From Oikopleura dioica (lineage: Eukaryota; Chordata; Appendicularia; Copelata; Oikopleuridae), in contig OU015567.1 of NCBI GenBank assembly GCA_907165135.1, positions 13,645,001-13,709,000 of the forward strand: DNA of 64,000 bases, read 5' to 3'. This document shows positions 1 to 11,714 of the stretch, piece by piece. Position 1 is the first letter of the stretch, and every line of letters begins with the position of its first letter. The position numbers were made by a program, and so were the translations under genes. The notes below the pieces were generated by a model. The model did not search any database, was not told where the DNA came from, and saw only the letters and a list, made by a program, of their open reading frames with translations.

Positions 1-16
1 CAAACTCTGGGATAGG

Positions 17-3000
17 TCAAAGTAGGATAGGGCAATTTGAAAAGTCTAGCAGGGGCTCAAATTGTTCTAACTCGGCTGCCTTGGCAAAGCATAAGAAAGC
101 GTCTTCTTCCTTCGCCTCGAGCAGCAATCCGAGGTTTCTCCAAGCAATAGCAGACAGGGGTTTCAGGCCGATACAGTCTCGGAAGCATTTTTCAGCGGGG
201 ACAAAGCGCCTTAGCTCCAGGTTGAGTAGGCCGAGTCTGAGGAGAGCGTCAAAGTAGGAAGGATCGATGCAAATCGCGTCTTGGAGTAGTGCAATCGCTT
301 CGTCCGTATCGTCGGTTTTCTCCGCAACAAGGCCTTTTATGAAAAGAACTTGCTTTCGGTTTCTAAATATTTCATAATGAACCCTTCCTTCTTGGGCAAA
401 GAATTTACCCTCTCATAAGTTTTTGCGCTTCTTCTACGCATTCGATCGCGCCGTCAATAACATTCATTTCCACAAACAATTCCGCGGTTTGATAAAGCGC
501 CATCGATAGCGGGTAATGAGCATGTCCTGGATCGGAAGGTTTGAAAATGCTGCCCGAGAGCGTCGATTCAATATCATTGAGAACACTTTCCGTCGCCATT
601 GCGCTCTTACCGGCGATCGACAATCCCTCATCTGGCTTGGTTGTCTTTTACATTTTTAGAAATGAGAAATTAATGAGAAAGAACCTGGGTTAGGGCAGTA
701 ACAGACGTGTGTATCGATAGTCCGTCAGAATCTTCATCGATTTCTTTAAAGGGGTCTTGGTTCATTGCATATTCTAGTAGCGCCCGACAGAATTCAAGGG
801 CTTGTGGCTGTCGGCCGCATTGTATTAACATTTTGGCACCAAGAGTGTAGAATCCCATAATGTGCGGCCATTTTGAAATTCCTAAAAGTTAAGAATGAAG
901 TTAAATGACTTTAAAATGTCACGACACTTACCAATTTTACAACCGTCTATAACGAGTCGTTTTCTCCCTCCGATCGAATGCAACAACTGTAGAAGCAGAA
1001 ACGCCTCTCCATTTTCTGGGTCTAATCGCAACGCTGTCAGCACGTCGTTCATCCCCGTCGAGATCTGATTATTTTTCGCTCGGGCAAGAGCGAGTTGGTA
1101 GAACGAACGAGAGTAGCTGGGATTGAGGCGCGTTTCTTCAACGAAATGCGAAATCGCCAGCTCGATTAGGTCTGATCTCGACGCTAAGGACGTGCTGTTC
1201 AGGAGAATCGAAGAAATCGCCATTCCAGACAGAATATTCCATCTTTTATGCTTAAAATCAAAGTCTAAATTCAAACCGAGAAATCGAAATAACGAAAAAC
1301 CTCTTTTGAAGCAGGATTGGCCAAGTATTCAAGTGCTCGCTTGGGCTGGTGCAAGTGTCGGATCGAGACATCTGCCGCAAGAATAAGTGCCACTGGATCG
1401 TCTCTGATATCGATACATTCATCGAGAATCGTAATTGCTTCTCTGTATCTCTTCGCGTTGATAAGTGACAATGCGAGTTGAAAAGAAGTGTAGAAATCCT
1501 AGAAGTTATTTAAGAAATAAGCGAGAAGAAATAAGGTACCCGGAAAGCAAGTTTCATCGTTAGCTCCGACTTCTGAGAGAGCAGAACATACTGTCGAATT
1601 CTCGCCAAAGTCACAGTGACCAGATCGAAAATCACTTTTGCGGATTTCAAGCTCTCTTCTCTCACATCATCGAATTCTTAATGAAAATCTTGATGGATAG
1701 AAAGAAAGTGGTAACAATAAACCTGAAGATCTGTCGATGACATATTCCGTCTGCGACTTGAGATTATCCGCGATCGTCAAGAGTAGAAGAGCTTCTTGCT
1801 CGATCGTCTCTGGGACGAGGATCATTTGAGATTTGTCTGGAGGCGCTTTGGCATACTGGATGAGGCTGGATTTGGAAAGGAGCAGTGTGGCACAATTTAG
1901 CGTTAGTTTGGACTTGATTTGAGGAGCTAATCGGGAGTTGACTGCCTTTAGATATTTTCTGAACGTAACTTTGTTAAAAGTTATTAAAAGCATCCTTATT
2001 TACCTAAAACAGTCGACGGCACTCTGAGTCGACTCATTTTCGTATAAAGCCGGCAACTTCTCAAAGACAATTTGAATTGGATGAGGAATGAAATTGACAT
2101 CTTGAAAGAACTGGTTGTTTGATCGGCTTATCGTCGAGTTCGGCGATGCGCCCCTGGCAGCGTTGTCTTCGCAAAGACGAAGGAAATTCACCGCCTGGTC
2201 GGCGGCAGCTTCGTACATTTGCCTCAGACTCGTGCTTTGCTTCGCGCTCGGCAGTTTCGAAAACGAGTCCGATTTCCCCTGAAAAACAAGAAAGTAACAA
2301 CTGCGCATTGATTTTCTCTTAGACTTACGTCTTCGGTTAAAACCGCTTTGATTGCTAGCGCAACCGCGGTCAATCTGGCCAAGTACGGCTGCGTCGGAAT
2401 CGATGGCGTAATATTCAGTCTTTGAAGAACTTCCGCTGCTTCTTCCAATTTCTCCTGGTGGAAATAGTACCAGGCGAGAACGAGCTTCGATTCGAGCTGA
2501 ATCTCAAACTTGGAGTCATTCGCGAAATTCGCCGATTTCAACGTCGCCTCGAAATCGTATTTGACTTTCTTGTTCTCGCGAAGGATCGTCAGTTCAAAGT
2601 CCAGCTGGCACTGTAGAAGCACAACTGCTCCGTCTTCTTTCCCCACTCGCTGGGCAAGCACCCTCGCATTTTCTTTCACCAGATCCCAATTTCCATTATT
2701 TCGGTTTTTCTCGATCTCGGTCTCGATTTTCTGGCGCTAGAAAGTAATATTTATCAACTGTTAATTCTCAAGTAATAAAATAATTTTCTTAAAAGTAATT
2801 ATCGAATCATCTATTTTTTTATTCGTAATAATTTTTAACATACAGTATCTAAAATTAACGATAACTTCTCTTCAAAAACTCCGAAATTGCTCCTTGGAGT
2901 TCTTTGACCTGGGCTAGGCAAACTGTGTAGAAAATCTGAGTCAGGTTTTGAAGAGCTTCACTGCAAATATTGGGAAGCCGCTTCGCGGCTTCGTTCTAAA

Positions 3001-3194
3001 GAAGCCGCTACGCAGCTTTTCAAAAACCTGACTCAGGTTTACTTCACAGATTCCCGAGCCCAGCCTTGGACTATCACGGTTAGACATTCTTCAACGATTA
3101 AAAACTTTCAATTTTATGCTCAAAACGGAATAAAATAGACTTCCTTGCATTTATAAAGGATCTAGAATTCTATATTGAAATTTACCTTTGCCAT
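17..3194 (-). CDS. ttc7: TTC7 tetratricopeptide protein (PI4KA complex scaffold)
   Basis: Multi-exon minus-strand gene. TTC7 with FAM126 and EFR3 holds phosphatidylinositol 4-kinase alpha at the plasma membrane (known family role). Exon 1 is tiny: ATG GCA AAG then GTAAAT at 3194-3186. After a ~450 bp intron it joins RQKIETEIEKNRNNGNW, which matches the TTC7 N-terminal pattern (ETEIE...W). Further blocks characteristic of the family are FDDV..ESLKSAKVIFDLVT, SFQLALSLINAKRYREAI and FYQLALARAKNNQ, all helical TPR-type repeats. The last TPRs (AWRNLGLLLEAKEEDAFLCF) run to a TGA at 17-19, so the gene appears complete. It is divergent from CFDP1 across a 212 bp gap. Intron 1 carries an inverted-repeat element (see separate entry). 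TTC7A versus TTC7B cannot be assigned. Recognition of the family is good; exact exon ends are approximate. Confidence 0.85.
2899..3072. repeat. Inverted-repeat (MITE-like) element in TTC7 intron 1
   Basis: Two arms of about 45 bp (around 2899-2950 and 3026-3072) are imperfect reverse complements; both contain CTGAGTCAGGTTTT or its complement and CTGGGCT/AGCCCAG outer ends. The ~75 bp between them holds a perfect 8-bp-arm hairpin GAAGCCGC-TTC-GCGGCTTC (2974-2992) and a diverged second copy of it (GAAGCCGC at 3001). No ORF is inside. The structure suits a short non-autonomous DNA transposon or a long RNA hairpin within the intron. No target-site duplication was confirmed. Confidence 0.6.
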
Positions 3195-3406
3195 ATTTTT
3201 CGATTTTTAAATTTCTCCCTGTTGGCAACAGAAAACTTCTTCTCAACTCCTCGTTGATTCTCTACAGCTCATTTTCGGGCACTGTAGCGATTTCTCTTCG
3301 CAATTCAGTAAAGTGGCGAAAGAGCAAGAGGCGGCCAATCACCGCGCAGAGGCTTTTCAACTCTCCTTCTCAAGAAAATTGCTTTTAGAAAAGAGCGAGA
3401 TCGAAA

Positions 3407-4159
3407 ATGTCAGAGGATGAAAGTTCAGACGACGATTATAATCCGACGCAGGCAGAAGAAAAGGAATTTGAACGAGAGACCATAAAACAAAAGGAAGAGG
3501 AAGAAACTAGCGATAAAATGACGAAGAAACAGTCCGAAGAAGCTGATGAAATTTTGAGGTTTGACACTTGGGGAGAATCCTGTATAAATCCGTGAATAGA
3601 ATCGTTCTAAAGAGTATTTTAATTAATATTTTGAAAAAGAATTGCCCGTCAAACTTATCGAATCATTCAGAAGTTTCAAAGAAAACAAGCCCATTCCTCG
3701 TCGATTCCTCGGCTCTCCAAAGAAACAAGAATCTTCGACACCAGAATCATCTTCAAATACCAAAACTGAAGATGTTCCTGTGACGAAAACTATCGTCGAA
3801 TTCGCTGGAGAAACCATCGCTGTAGAAACTAAAGCTGCACCTCCACCACCGAAAAAGTGAGAATCGACAAGATGTTTTCGACTTATTTTCATAAATTCAG
3901 ATCAGGCCCGAAGAGGAAGAAGTCACGACTGGACGAAATTCTTTTGAAAAAGAAGAAAATCACGACGATAGAAAAGACAAAGATCGATTGGGAGCGACAC
4001 AAGAAAGAAAATAATCTGGAAGGCGAAATCGAAAAGTTCTCAAGGTCGAAAGGAAGCTTGGTGGAAAAGAACGCGTTTCTCAACCGCGCGGATCAACGAA
4101 AATTCGAGCAAGAGCGCGAAGAAAGGCTACAGAGAATCAATAACAGAAAAATTAACTGA
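3407..4159 (+). CDS. cfdp1: CFDP1 / BCNT-domain protein
   Basis: Three exons: 3407-3558, 3671-3856 and 3901-4159, with canonical GT-AG introns of 112 and 44 bp that keep frame. The N-terminus is acidic (MSEDESSDDDYNPTQAEEKE). A middle block (TIVEFAGETIAVETK) resembles the FAGEEV segment of vertebrate CFDP1. The C-terminal BCNT domain (from KRKKSRLDEILLKKKK through EKTKIDWERHK to RKFEQEREERLQ) is clear, including the conserved KxDWExxK and FLxRxDxRxFExER patterns. CFDP1/Swc5 proteins are subunits or partners of the SRCAP/SWR1 H2A.Z-exchange remodeller in the nucleus (family knowledge). The protein is about 200 aa, shorter than human, because the acidic linker is reduced. It is convergent with ZC2HC1. 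Splicing exon 1 directly to 3671 gives DEILRSFKENKP, which aligns better than the other open frames around 3600. Confidence 0.85.
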
Positions 4160-4376
4160 AAAGAACTTTTTTGGTCATCCTGCGTGTCGAGAAATAATAG
4201 ATTCAATTGCCCTGCCAAACAACAAAAAGAATCACTTTTCAACAGCATTTTTAAACTGTTGAAAAGAGTGGATTTATGAAAAAATACTCATGTATTACAA
4301 AAATGGAAATATGTGATGGGATTTGCATATCAGGCGATTCGAGCTGTAGAAAAATAGTTTTTGTTCGTTGAAATCA

Positions 4377-5953
4377 TCAGACGCGTCGGGCGCCACATTC
4401 GCAACAGAACTAGAAAGAAGAGTAAACAAATGAGAACAACAAAAAAAGTATTTCAAGTCGGTTTTAAATAATTTTTTATTGACAAATTGTAATTGAAGTG
4501 GGTACAATTATTTAGATCGGCTGGAATATGATAATGCTACAGTTTATAAAATTGCTAACCCAAAAACGGTTTACATATGCAAAATGAATTTTCTCCTCTT
4601 TTATACCCTAAGAGGATCGAGATCTTTATGCATCCTCAATTCCGTTTTTCCGCCATGATAATTTTCATCTGATGAAAAATCCAGGTGTACTCGTGATTTG
4701 AATCAATTTTGTGGTGCGCTTACTTTTGCCCATTCGACGGGATAGCCAGTAGAACAGTTTCGGCAACTGGTCGGAAGGACCTTCGCAAGACGGCTTTTCT
4801 GGCTTGACGAAGCTCTGAAAGTTCGTATGCGGGGTGATTTCCTATTGAAGATTACTTTTTGTTGGAGGCGGCAAGAATGCTCGCTTTAGAAGGGACAGAT
4901 CTGCGTCCGGCAGAAGGCACTCGTGGATTTGCTGCGACAGAATCTTCAAGAAATTGATCATATTTGGTCTGGCCGTAGCCGTATCGATTTGATTCAGGCA
5001 TCGACGTCTTCTGGGTGACAGAGTATCCACCAGATGGACCGTACCCACTTGATCGAGCCATCTTGATATTGGGAGAGGATGCAGAAGTGGACTTGGGCTT
5101 TGGTGGCTTGTAACTTGTTCGGGCGAGTTGTTTTTGAGCCGCTGAAAATTTGCATTCAAATTTACTATTTCGCTTCGATTTTACAACTCATACCGAGATT
5201 TTTGTTCTTGTCTTTGAACGCTTTCTTCTTCGCTTGTTCAGCGCAGAATGGAATGTGGCGTTCTCCAGACTCTTCGGAGAAGTTTCTCTGGCATGTAGGG
5301 CACTTGAAATTCTCATGAAGGATGACTTTGGGGCAATTTTTCTACCTGAATTTGGCCTGCCTTTGGTGGTGGCCTTCCAGGAGCTCCAGTCGGTTGATGA
5401 GTTGCGTAGCTGTTTCCGTAAGCGTTGTCGTCGTAATCGTATTGGTCTGGCTGGTATCTGGACTTGGTTGACTGCCGTGCAGCTGGTTGTGTTCGGGAAT
5501 TTCGCGGCGGAGGTTGGTATCGCGATGATTGCCTCGGAGCGGGCTGATATCGGTCTTGCTGTGGCGCTGCATAAGAATTTCCACCATACGAACCGCCGCC
5601 GTAAGGATCCGCTGGAAGAGGATCCTCTCCTCGCGCTGCTCGGATGTTTGAAACAAGCTCGTTGTGCTTTTCTCTCCAGTTATTTTTCCTATTCGTAGCA
5701 CGAATCTCCTTCACTGTTGGCGCCTTTTTCTCATTCCGCTAAAGAGTGTTTTTAGTAAAAAGGGCTGGTGTGTATAAATGTTTACTTTGAGCTCGTTGTA
5801 GTTGATGTCCGTGCCTTCGACACGCTGCTTCTGAACATTGAAAGCTTTTCGTGGCGCTTTCTTTGCGTTCTTCTCGCAAATGTTCGAGTGCTTTGCGAGT
5901 CGTTCCTCGGCGAATTTCCGGCCACAAATTCCACAGGGGACTAGTCCGGACAT
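4377..5953 (-). CDS. zc2hc1: ZC2HC1 (FAM164) C2HC zinc-finger protein
   Basis: Starts MSGLVPCGICGRKF at 5953, immediately after an acceptor-like TATTTAG. C2HC finger 1 (C-x2-C-x11-H-x3-C) is in exon 1, followed by VEGTDINYNELK, then a conserved NNWREKHNELVSNIRAARG block (human: NWRRKHEEFIATIRAAKG) and a long Tyr/Gln/Pro-rich low-complexity region. Finger 2 (CPTCQRNFSEES..H..FC) follows a very short intron (5312-5345, 34 nt). An in-frame TAA occurs at 4852. However, downstream exons at about 4724-4840 (CRNCSTGYPVEWAK) and 4377-4409 (FCCECGARRV, TGA) reproduce the conserved vertebrate C-terminus, so the TAA is probably spliced out, at least in one isoform. The exact donor for that step is unresolved. 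Family function is poorly known. Last gene of a five-gene minus-strand run, 71 bp after the PIGO stop. Confidence 0.85.
5312..5345 (-). other. 34-nt intron in ZC2HC1
   Basis: GTAGAA...CATGAG is the only in-frame way to join the Pro-rich exon (ending GQIQ) to NFKCPTCQRNF of the second C2HC finger. It uses GT-AG ends at 34 nt, which is near the lower size limit for spliceosomal introns in compact genomes. Confidence 0.6.
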
Positions 5954-6024
5954 TCTAAATAGTAAGAATTGTAGGCGCTCACGATTACAGACATGTTGTT
6001 ATACTAGAATATGGCAAAAGTAGA

Positions 6025-8870
6025 CTAGAGGCTTTTTCGGATTGTTTCCACTCGTTTTGAGGTCCATTTCTGAAGAGATAACTTGGACAAGAAACATTTG
6101 AATGGATTACCTTATGTGCAATAAATAAAAATGTACAAAGGGCGACAAGAAGAAAGAGTTGTGCTTCAAATGCGATTCTAGGGGCGAAGACTCCCCAGAC
6201 CATCAAATGTCGCCGATGGAGAAAGCCGGAAATGAAACAGCCAAAAAGACGTATGCAGTGGATTGAAAGGATGTTTCCGAAGCTTTTCGTTTCTTCGGAT
6301 TCAGGCAATCTAATTATGAGAAACGAGAAATATAATTACAGAAAGATACCTAGTGAGGTAGGCAAGGATGAAGAGATAGGATCCAATATAATTAAATAAA
6401 ACTAAAAAGCCGGGAATGACCAAAGTCGGCCAGCTGATGAGCCCGATGCCGGCCACATTGAACGGGACTCCACTGAAAGTCGTAGTGTTGCCAGTGGCAA
6501 AAAAGTAGAAGTTTGCAAGGAGCCAAAGGCGCGTCGTTTCGAGTGAAGAGTGAGGAGTTTGAAGAGATTTGTGGCGATGTTCGGAAATTATTAGGTCAGT
6601 GAAAAAGAAGGTCCCGGCGATGCTCAGTCCAGGGCCTGAAAAAGTGGTTTGTATTTGGGATAAGTCGAGGTGTTACCTAGAAGTACGGTCCACAAAACGA
6701 ATAAAGATAGCATCAGAATATAACGTTGGCGCTCTTGCGCATCCAAGAGTCCATGAATCTCAAATCTACCAGCATCCACTCTCATAGTGATTCCACTTTG
6801 ATTTGAAGACATTCTGGTTCCGGTCTTTCGGATTATGACCGGTACGTCGAAGAGAGACCAGACGAGCCCAAGAAGACTGGCGAAGAGAGCGAATCTGGAA
6901 CAGGAGACTTGTAGCCAGTCTAGATCGGCTTTCTTGACTCCATCAAATTTGGCTAGATAATCTGATGGAAGGGCAGGTAGCAGCCAGCTGATCCACAAAG
7001 TGAGAAAGATAGGAATAAGCGCTGATTTGAAATAACGCTCGATATACGAATGCCCAATTTTAGACCAATACTAAGAATAGTTGTAATCTCAGGTAGAAAT
7101 ATTCTTCATTACCTTGATGATCAAAAAGGCAATCGGCAATGCAGCGATCAAAATCGAGGTGCTAACGACAGAGACTGACGTTACTTTTCTTCCTTCTTCG
7201 TAGCACCAGAACTGTTCGGGTCTACACCGCCGAAATTCAAAGGCTAATCTAGCCAGAATAATTTGAACGGCGTAAAGAAATTTGTCTCTCCCCTCAAGTG
7301 TCTGGAAACTTCTAGCGCATTGAAGAATGGTGACTAATTGAACAAAGAATAGACAAATTTGGTCTTCCATGATAATGAATGAGTTCGATGTCGATAAGGC
7401 GGCTGAATAAACTCTTGATTGATAAAAAGATGGGCATTTCCTTTACCTAATAGAGATGCGAGGAGGAACTGATGAACTGATAAATTCGATCCATAGAAAC
7501 TGGTAAAGAAGATAACTGTACATAATAAACAAGAAAAGAGCAAGCCCGTCGACATGAAAAATAGGTTGAACTTCGTCCATTGCTCGCGTAACACCCTTCT
7601 CATTCGATCTAAGTAAGCTCGTAGACTTTCGGAGGACTTAAAATCGTCTTCAGTGATTCCAAAGAGGGAGAGAAAATTCGACTGAATGTTCGAGTACTCA
7701 TTGAGATACTGAAGGGTTTGGTGGTAGGCTTTCTGGAGGATTAGGTATTCTTGGAATTCTGAGCCAGCGTTGAATAGCTCGGTGATTGGCGTTCCAAGAG
7801 ATCCAAAGGGGATGGGTGCATCAAGAAGGAGAGTGATCGTCGATGTGAGATCGATTTGGTTTATTCGTGGCTCGGTTCTGGACGGAAGGAATCCACGCTT
7901 GGAAAAAGCAAAGAGAGCTGCATCAGTTTCATCTGAGGATTCTCCTCCATGATCGCCAGTGACAGTCATTCCATGATCACCAAAGGCTAGTAACAACGTC
8001 TCTTCGTCGATTTTTTCTGTCATATTGTAAATAAACTCGTCGATTTCCGTGAGTTTATGTTTAATATGATCAGTATATGGACCGAAAGTATGCCCGCAAT
8101 GATCGACACCAAGAAGATGGCCGATCAACAAATCCCAGTCGTTCTTTTTGAGTTCCTCTGGGACTTTTTCGTAGACTCCGAAATCGACTGTATCCAAATC
8201 AGAAACGTCCAGGGAGGGATAAAAATAGCTTCTGAGAAATTTCTCTGGATAGAGCATTTTCCAGGTATCATCGCCAACAAAAACTGTCTCTCTTTTCGCC
8301 GTTTTCAAGCTCGATATAAGATTGTCTTCCATGATTTCATCGGCGCCAAAGTTTGACCATGCTATTTATAACTTCAAAAAGTGAGTTTTCTAATTTACAA
8401 TATACTGTTTTGATTCAAAACTTTTGAAGCCTTGCCTTCAACAAAGGTAGGAAACGAGCCAGTGGTGATTGCCTTTATGCGCTGCATTGTGGTAGTGGGT
8501 GGATCGGCATAAATTTTAAATAGGCGGGAATTGTCGGAATGTTGGAGCAGAGAATGAAGTTTGGGCATTCGGTTTTTGAATGGCGGAAGGGATGTTTCAT
8601 CGACATCCTCGTCGAACACAGCAAAGTCATAGCGGAAGGCGTCGACTAGCAGCACCAGAATGCGGGAATAAGAGCGGGGGAGAGTACAGACATCGGGGGA
8701 ATTGGGCAGACACTGAAATTGTGATAAGAAAATCATTAACAAACTTTAGCTCGTTGGCGTACCTCTGAACGGTTGGAGAGCTCGACTCGACGAAGCAAGA
8801 ACCCAGACAAGAAAAGATAGGCAGCAACCAACTGAAGGGCGCAAATGGATGCAAGAAGCCGCAAATTCAT
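6025..8870 (-). CDS. pigo: GPI ethanolamine phosphate transferase 3 (PIG-O)
   Basis: ER membrane enzyme that adds phosphoethanolamine to the third mannose of the GPI precursor (family knowledge). Start at 8870: MNLRLLASICALQLVAAYLF is an N-terminal signal-anchor. The alkaline-phosphatase-fold lumenal domain shows all metal-site motifs: VLLVDAFRYDF, the PPTTTMQRIKAITTGS nucleophile loop, VGDDTW, LLGVDHCGHTFGP and GDHGMTVTGDHGG. A long multi-TM region follows. The last TM block begins RRHLMVWGVFAPRIAFEA (human RHLMVWKVFAPKFIFEA), then a short basic tail (WTSKRVETIRKSL) to a TAG at 6025-6027. At least one intron (around 8380) is canonical and restores the conserved SNFG.DEI.EDNL. Its start lies 110 bp downstream of the ERCC8-like stop and it is followed after 71 bp by ZC2HC1, suggesting an operon. 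Confidence 0.9.
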
Positions 8871-8980
8871 TTCCTCAACAACATTCTAGAATTTTACCTT
8901 GAAACTATACCGTAATAAAGTAATGATAATGTCTGTTTTATTGACTGTTAAGTGCAAAATAAAATTCATGTTTGGAACTG

Positions 8981-10241
8981 TCAGACTTCTTCAGAATCTT
9001 CACTTTCCCAGTCATCATCATTTGCAATTTCTGCTTTCAAGCCTTCTTGACTTCGAATAAAATCAGATTCTATATTCGAGCACCATCTTCGTATCACTTT
9101 CGAATTGTCGTAAGAAATCAAAGACCGGTCAGCTTTCTTTACTTCGAAGCCGTTTATCCATTCGCAGTGAAACGATAGCCCCTGTTTGATCAAGTTTGTG
9201 GTCGTGTCGTAGACGTAAATGTCATGGTGATCCGCAATCAGAAGATTTTGAAAATCGACGAATTTGAAGTTGACATAATGATTCTCCCCATTTGTTAATC
9301 CTGAGGAGTTTGCTAGGAGAAAATATGAAACAGCAACAATAATTAATTCCATACCGCTAACGATTGTATTCTCATGATAGTATTCAGTGATGGGAACGAG
9401 CTCGTTTTGTGATAAAACATAAACGGATGGAACTGGCACTTTCTCCCTCATCCCCTCCTTGTCGATATACTTGGTGATTCCAGCGAACAAGCAAGATCTT
9501 TGAGGCCCCCACTGAAGCTTCGAAATCCCCCCTTCTCCCGATTTCTGACTATTCCACGTGACAAGAGGTCGTTGGTCAAATCGAGTATCGTACGTGTGAA
9601 CAGAAACTGAATCAGAATACTCTCCCTCGCAGCCGACTGCGATTTGCCTCTTTGTAGCCCAGGCAAGGCATTTTGCGTTCTTCATTGCAGGATCAGCGAT
9701 TTCTTTCCGATCGCTTCCGATTCTCAAATCGTAAAGACGGACTTTTCCCTTTTTCGTCACCAGCGCAATTAATTTTCCATCGGGTCTGAAAGCGCTAGCA
9801 AGGTATCTTCTTTCTTTGCTTGCTCCAACGACTAAATTTGCAGTATCCCACACTCGCAATTTATCATTAGTCAGGGTCAAAAAGAGCGACTGGTCTTCAG
9901 GAAACCATTCTATTTCGTTAATGCATGGCATGTTTTTTATTCTCTTCGAAGCAATCGGTTTCGCTCCCTGATAACTCAGAAGATTCGTGTCAACTATGTC
10001 GATCTCTCCTTCATCAGAACCTAGAAGACATTTTTAATAAGTTAGAACTAAAGCAAGAAAACTCACCAAAGAGCATCAGCTTTTCCTCCATATCCAAACT
10101 TGAGCAAGTTGGTCGGCCAGATCTTTGGGGAAAGTCTTGGAAAGACTGATGGTCGAGCCGATACAATCCATCTGTGACAATTTTCTTCGGTCTTACTTTT
10201 CGACCTCTTACTTGTTCGAAAACTGACTGTCGCCTTTTCAT
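8981..10241 (-). CDS. ercc8: ERCC8/CSA-like WD40 protein
   Basis: Diverged WD40 beta-propeller. Starts MKRRQSVFEQVRGRKV, followed by a blade with LMLFGSDEGEIDIVDTN. Then INEIEWFPEDQSLFLT..NDKLRVWDTANLVV matches the ERCC8 signature VQWYPHD.GMF...FDKTLKVWDTNTLQ. LTNGENHYVNFKF parallels the ERCC8 NGENTLVNYG strand, and the acidic C-terminus DDDWESEDSEEV parallels AWSSSDEEG. ERCC8 is the substrate receptor of a CUL4-DDB1 ligase in transcription-coupled repair (family knowledge). WD-dipeptides are mostly lost, so the assignment is by motif order, not strong identity. The stop TGA is at 8981-8983. It is 130 bp after the WDR82 stop, with an acceptor-like TGTTCAG before the ATG. Another WD40 family remains possible. 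Confidence 0.65.
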
Positions 10242-10371
10242 ATTCTGAACATTTTGATTTTACTAAAATAAGGGGGATAGTCGAATAAAGTTGAATAAAT
10301 TGAAATAATGCGCAAGTGTCCTTGGAAATGGGTTTGGAGGGCAGTCGAGAATACTTCTGAAGCTTGATGGG

Positions 10372-11593
10372 CTACTCTTCCAACGTCGGCAGCCAGAAAC
10401 AGTTTTGGTGACATGCGGTGGAGAGCATCATGTAACGGGGGTTGAATGCGATGGCAGTGATTGCTTGAGGATGACGACCGTCCATTTTCGAAAGCTAAAA
10501 ATCATGAGAAAGAGGAGGGAGAAAATTAAAAAGCATACTGTATGTCCCTTATTGTCGAAAAGGGTCACAGTGCCCATATCATCCCCCGCGACGATCATGG
10601 AGCCATCAGGAGTGTAGCACGCTCTCGTCATCGTTCCATTCGGACACCTCGCTTCTCCGATCAAGTCTCCTTTATATGCATCCACAATTTTCAGCGTCTC
10701 TCCACTAGTTGTTATGAGAATCTAAAAAAAACACAGCTGAAAACAATGAAGAAGGGGGGAAACAATACTTGAGTGCCGTCAGCAGAAAATTCCAAATTCG
10801 TCCAAACAGCGTCTGATGATTTTGGAATGTGCCAAGAACAGAAGGGGCCTTTATCGAAGGTACGAATGTCGAACAATTTGATTGTCGAGTTATCGATGCC
10901 AGCCGCTTTAGTTACAGGGTATAACAGGCTTTTTAAGGGTGTCTCTTACCGAAAATGAGGCCGGCCGGGTCGAATGCTCCGATGGGAGTGCCATTTGTTT
11001 TCATAAGTCCTTGACAGAGGGGAGAACGCAGATCCCACAGGCGTATTGTTCTATCGCGACTTCCAGATAAAAACATTTCTGAATAGAATAATTTTTAATG
11101 ATAAAAATTACTAGCGAAAAAGTACCTTCTTGGCCAGGGCACATTTCCAAGCAAACAACGCGGTCTTTATGCCCCGAAAAATATTTAATGTATTTAATTT
11201 GCTCTAATTCTTGATGCCGAATATCATCGTTGACTTTGTTCGAACTAGAATCAACATTAAATAAACCAAAGATCGGGTCGATCTAAAACCTATAGATGCA
11301 CTGATGTCTTCTTTTAGTAAATTTGACATTTTCGACGCCATATTTCTTCGAGTAGACTTTTCTGTCGACTGTTCCTTCGCGCACCTTGTAGATTGTGATT
11401 GAATCGTCATCTGAGGCAGCGAGACAGCAATCTCCATCTTGCGAGAACGTCAGCGAGTTAATCTAAATCGTTCTCATTGACGGAATATCCCACGAGCATC
11501 CTCTTCAATCTCAACTGCTCATACCTTCGCTGCGTTCTCTGTGAATGTCTTTGCCATTGCGAAGCTTTTCACGCTCTCAGAAACTAACTTCAT
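10372..11593 (-). CDS. wdr82: WDR82 (SET1/COMPASS and PNUTS-PP1 WD40 subunit)
   Basis: Seven-bladed WD40 protein of about the usual 310-aa size. Starts [20 protein letters not shown] (human [20 protein letters not shown]), with [14 protein letters not shown] and [15 protein letters not shown]. The [20 protein letters not shown] blade and the C-terminal block [20 protein letters not shown] before the TAG are diagnostic. WDR82 docks SET1 histone methyltransferase on Ser5-phosphorylated RNA polymerase II and acts in transcription termination (family knowledge). Several short canonical introns are present. It lies 122 bp after the stop of the upstream unrecognised gene, with an acceptor-like GATTCAG 9-10 nt before the ATG, supporting trans-splicing as an internal operon gene. 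Confidence 0.92.
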
Positions 11594-11714
11594 TCCGAAT
11601 CACTGAATCTATCGGAAGTATATAATTATCAAAATTATTGAAATAAACGCCTACAGATTCTTTATTTTGGAAGTGATAGACTTTTTATATTGAAGACGAT
11701 TTTATTATTAATAT

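Noticed and set aside
3560..3660. GA-AG or other unusual intron 1 in CFDP1
   Set aside because: Canonical GT at 3559 with the AG ending at 3670 gives an in-frame, better aligned protein.
5313..5714. Two overlapping minus-strand frames of 119 and 133 codons
   Set aside because: Only the 133-codon frame continues the ZC2HC1 NNWREKH block; the other is a shadow of Gln/Pro-rich sequence.
8380..8420. Apparent break in PIGO after KVLNQNS
   Set aside because: A canonical intron (AACA/GTATAT to ATAAATAG) restores the conserved SNFGADEI segment.
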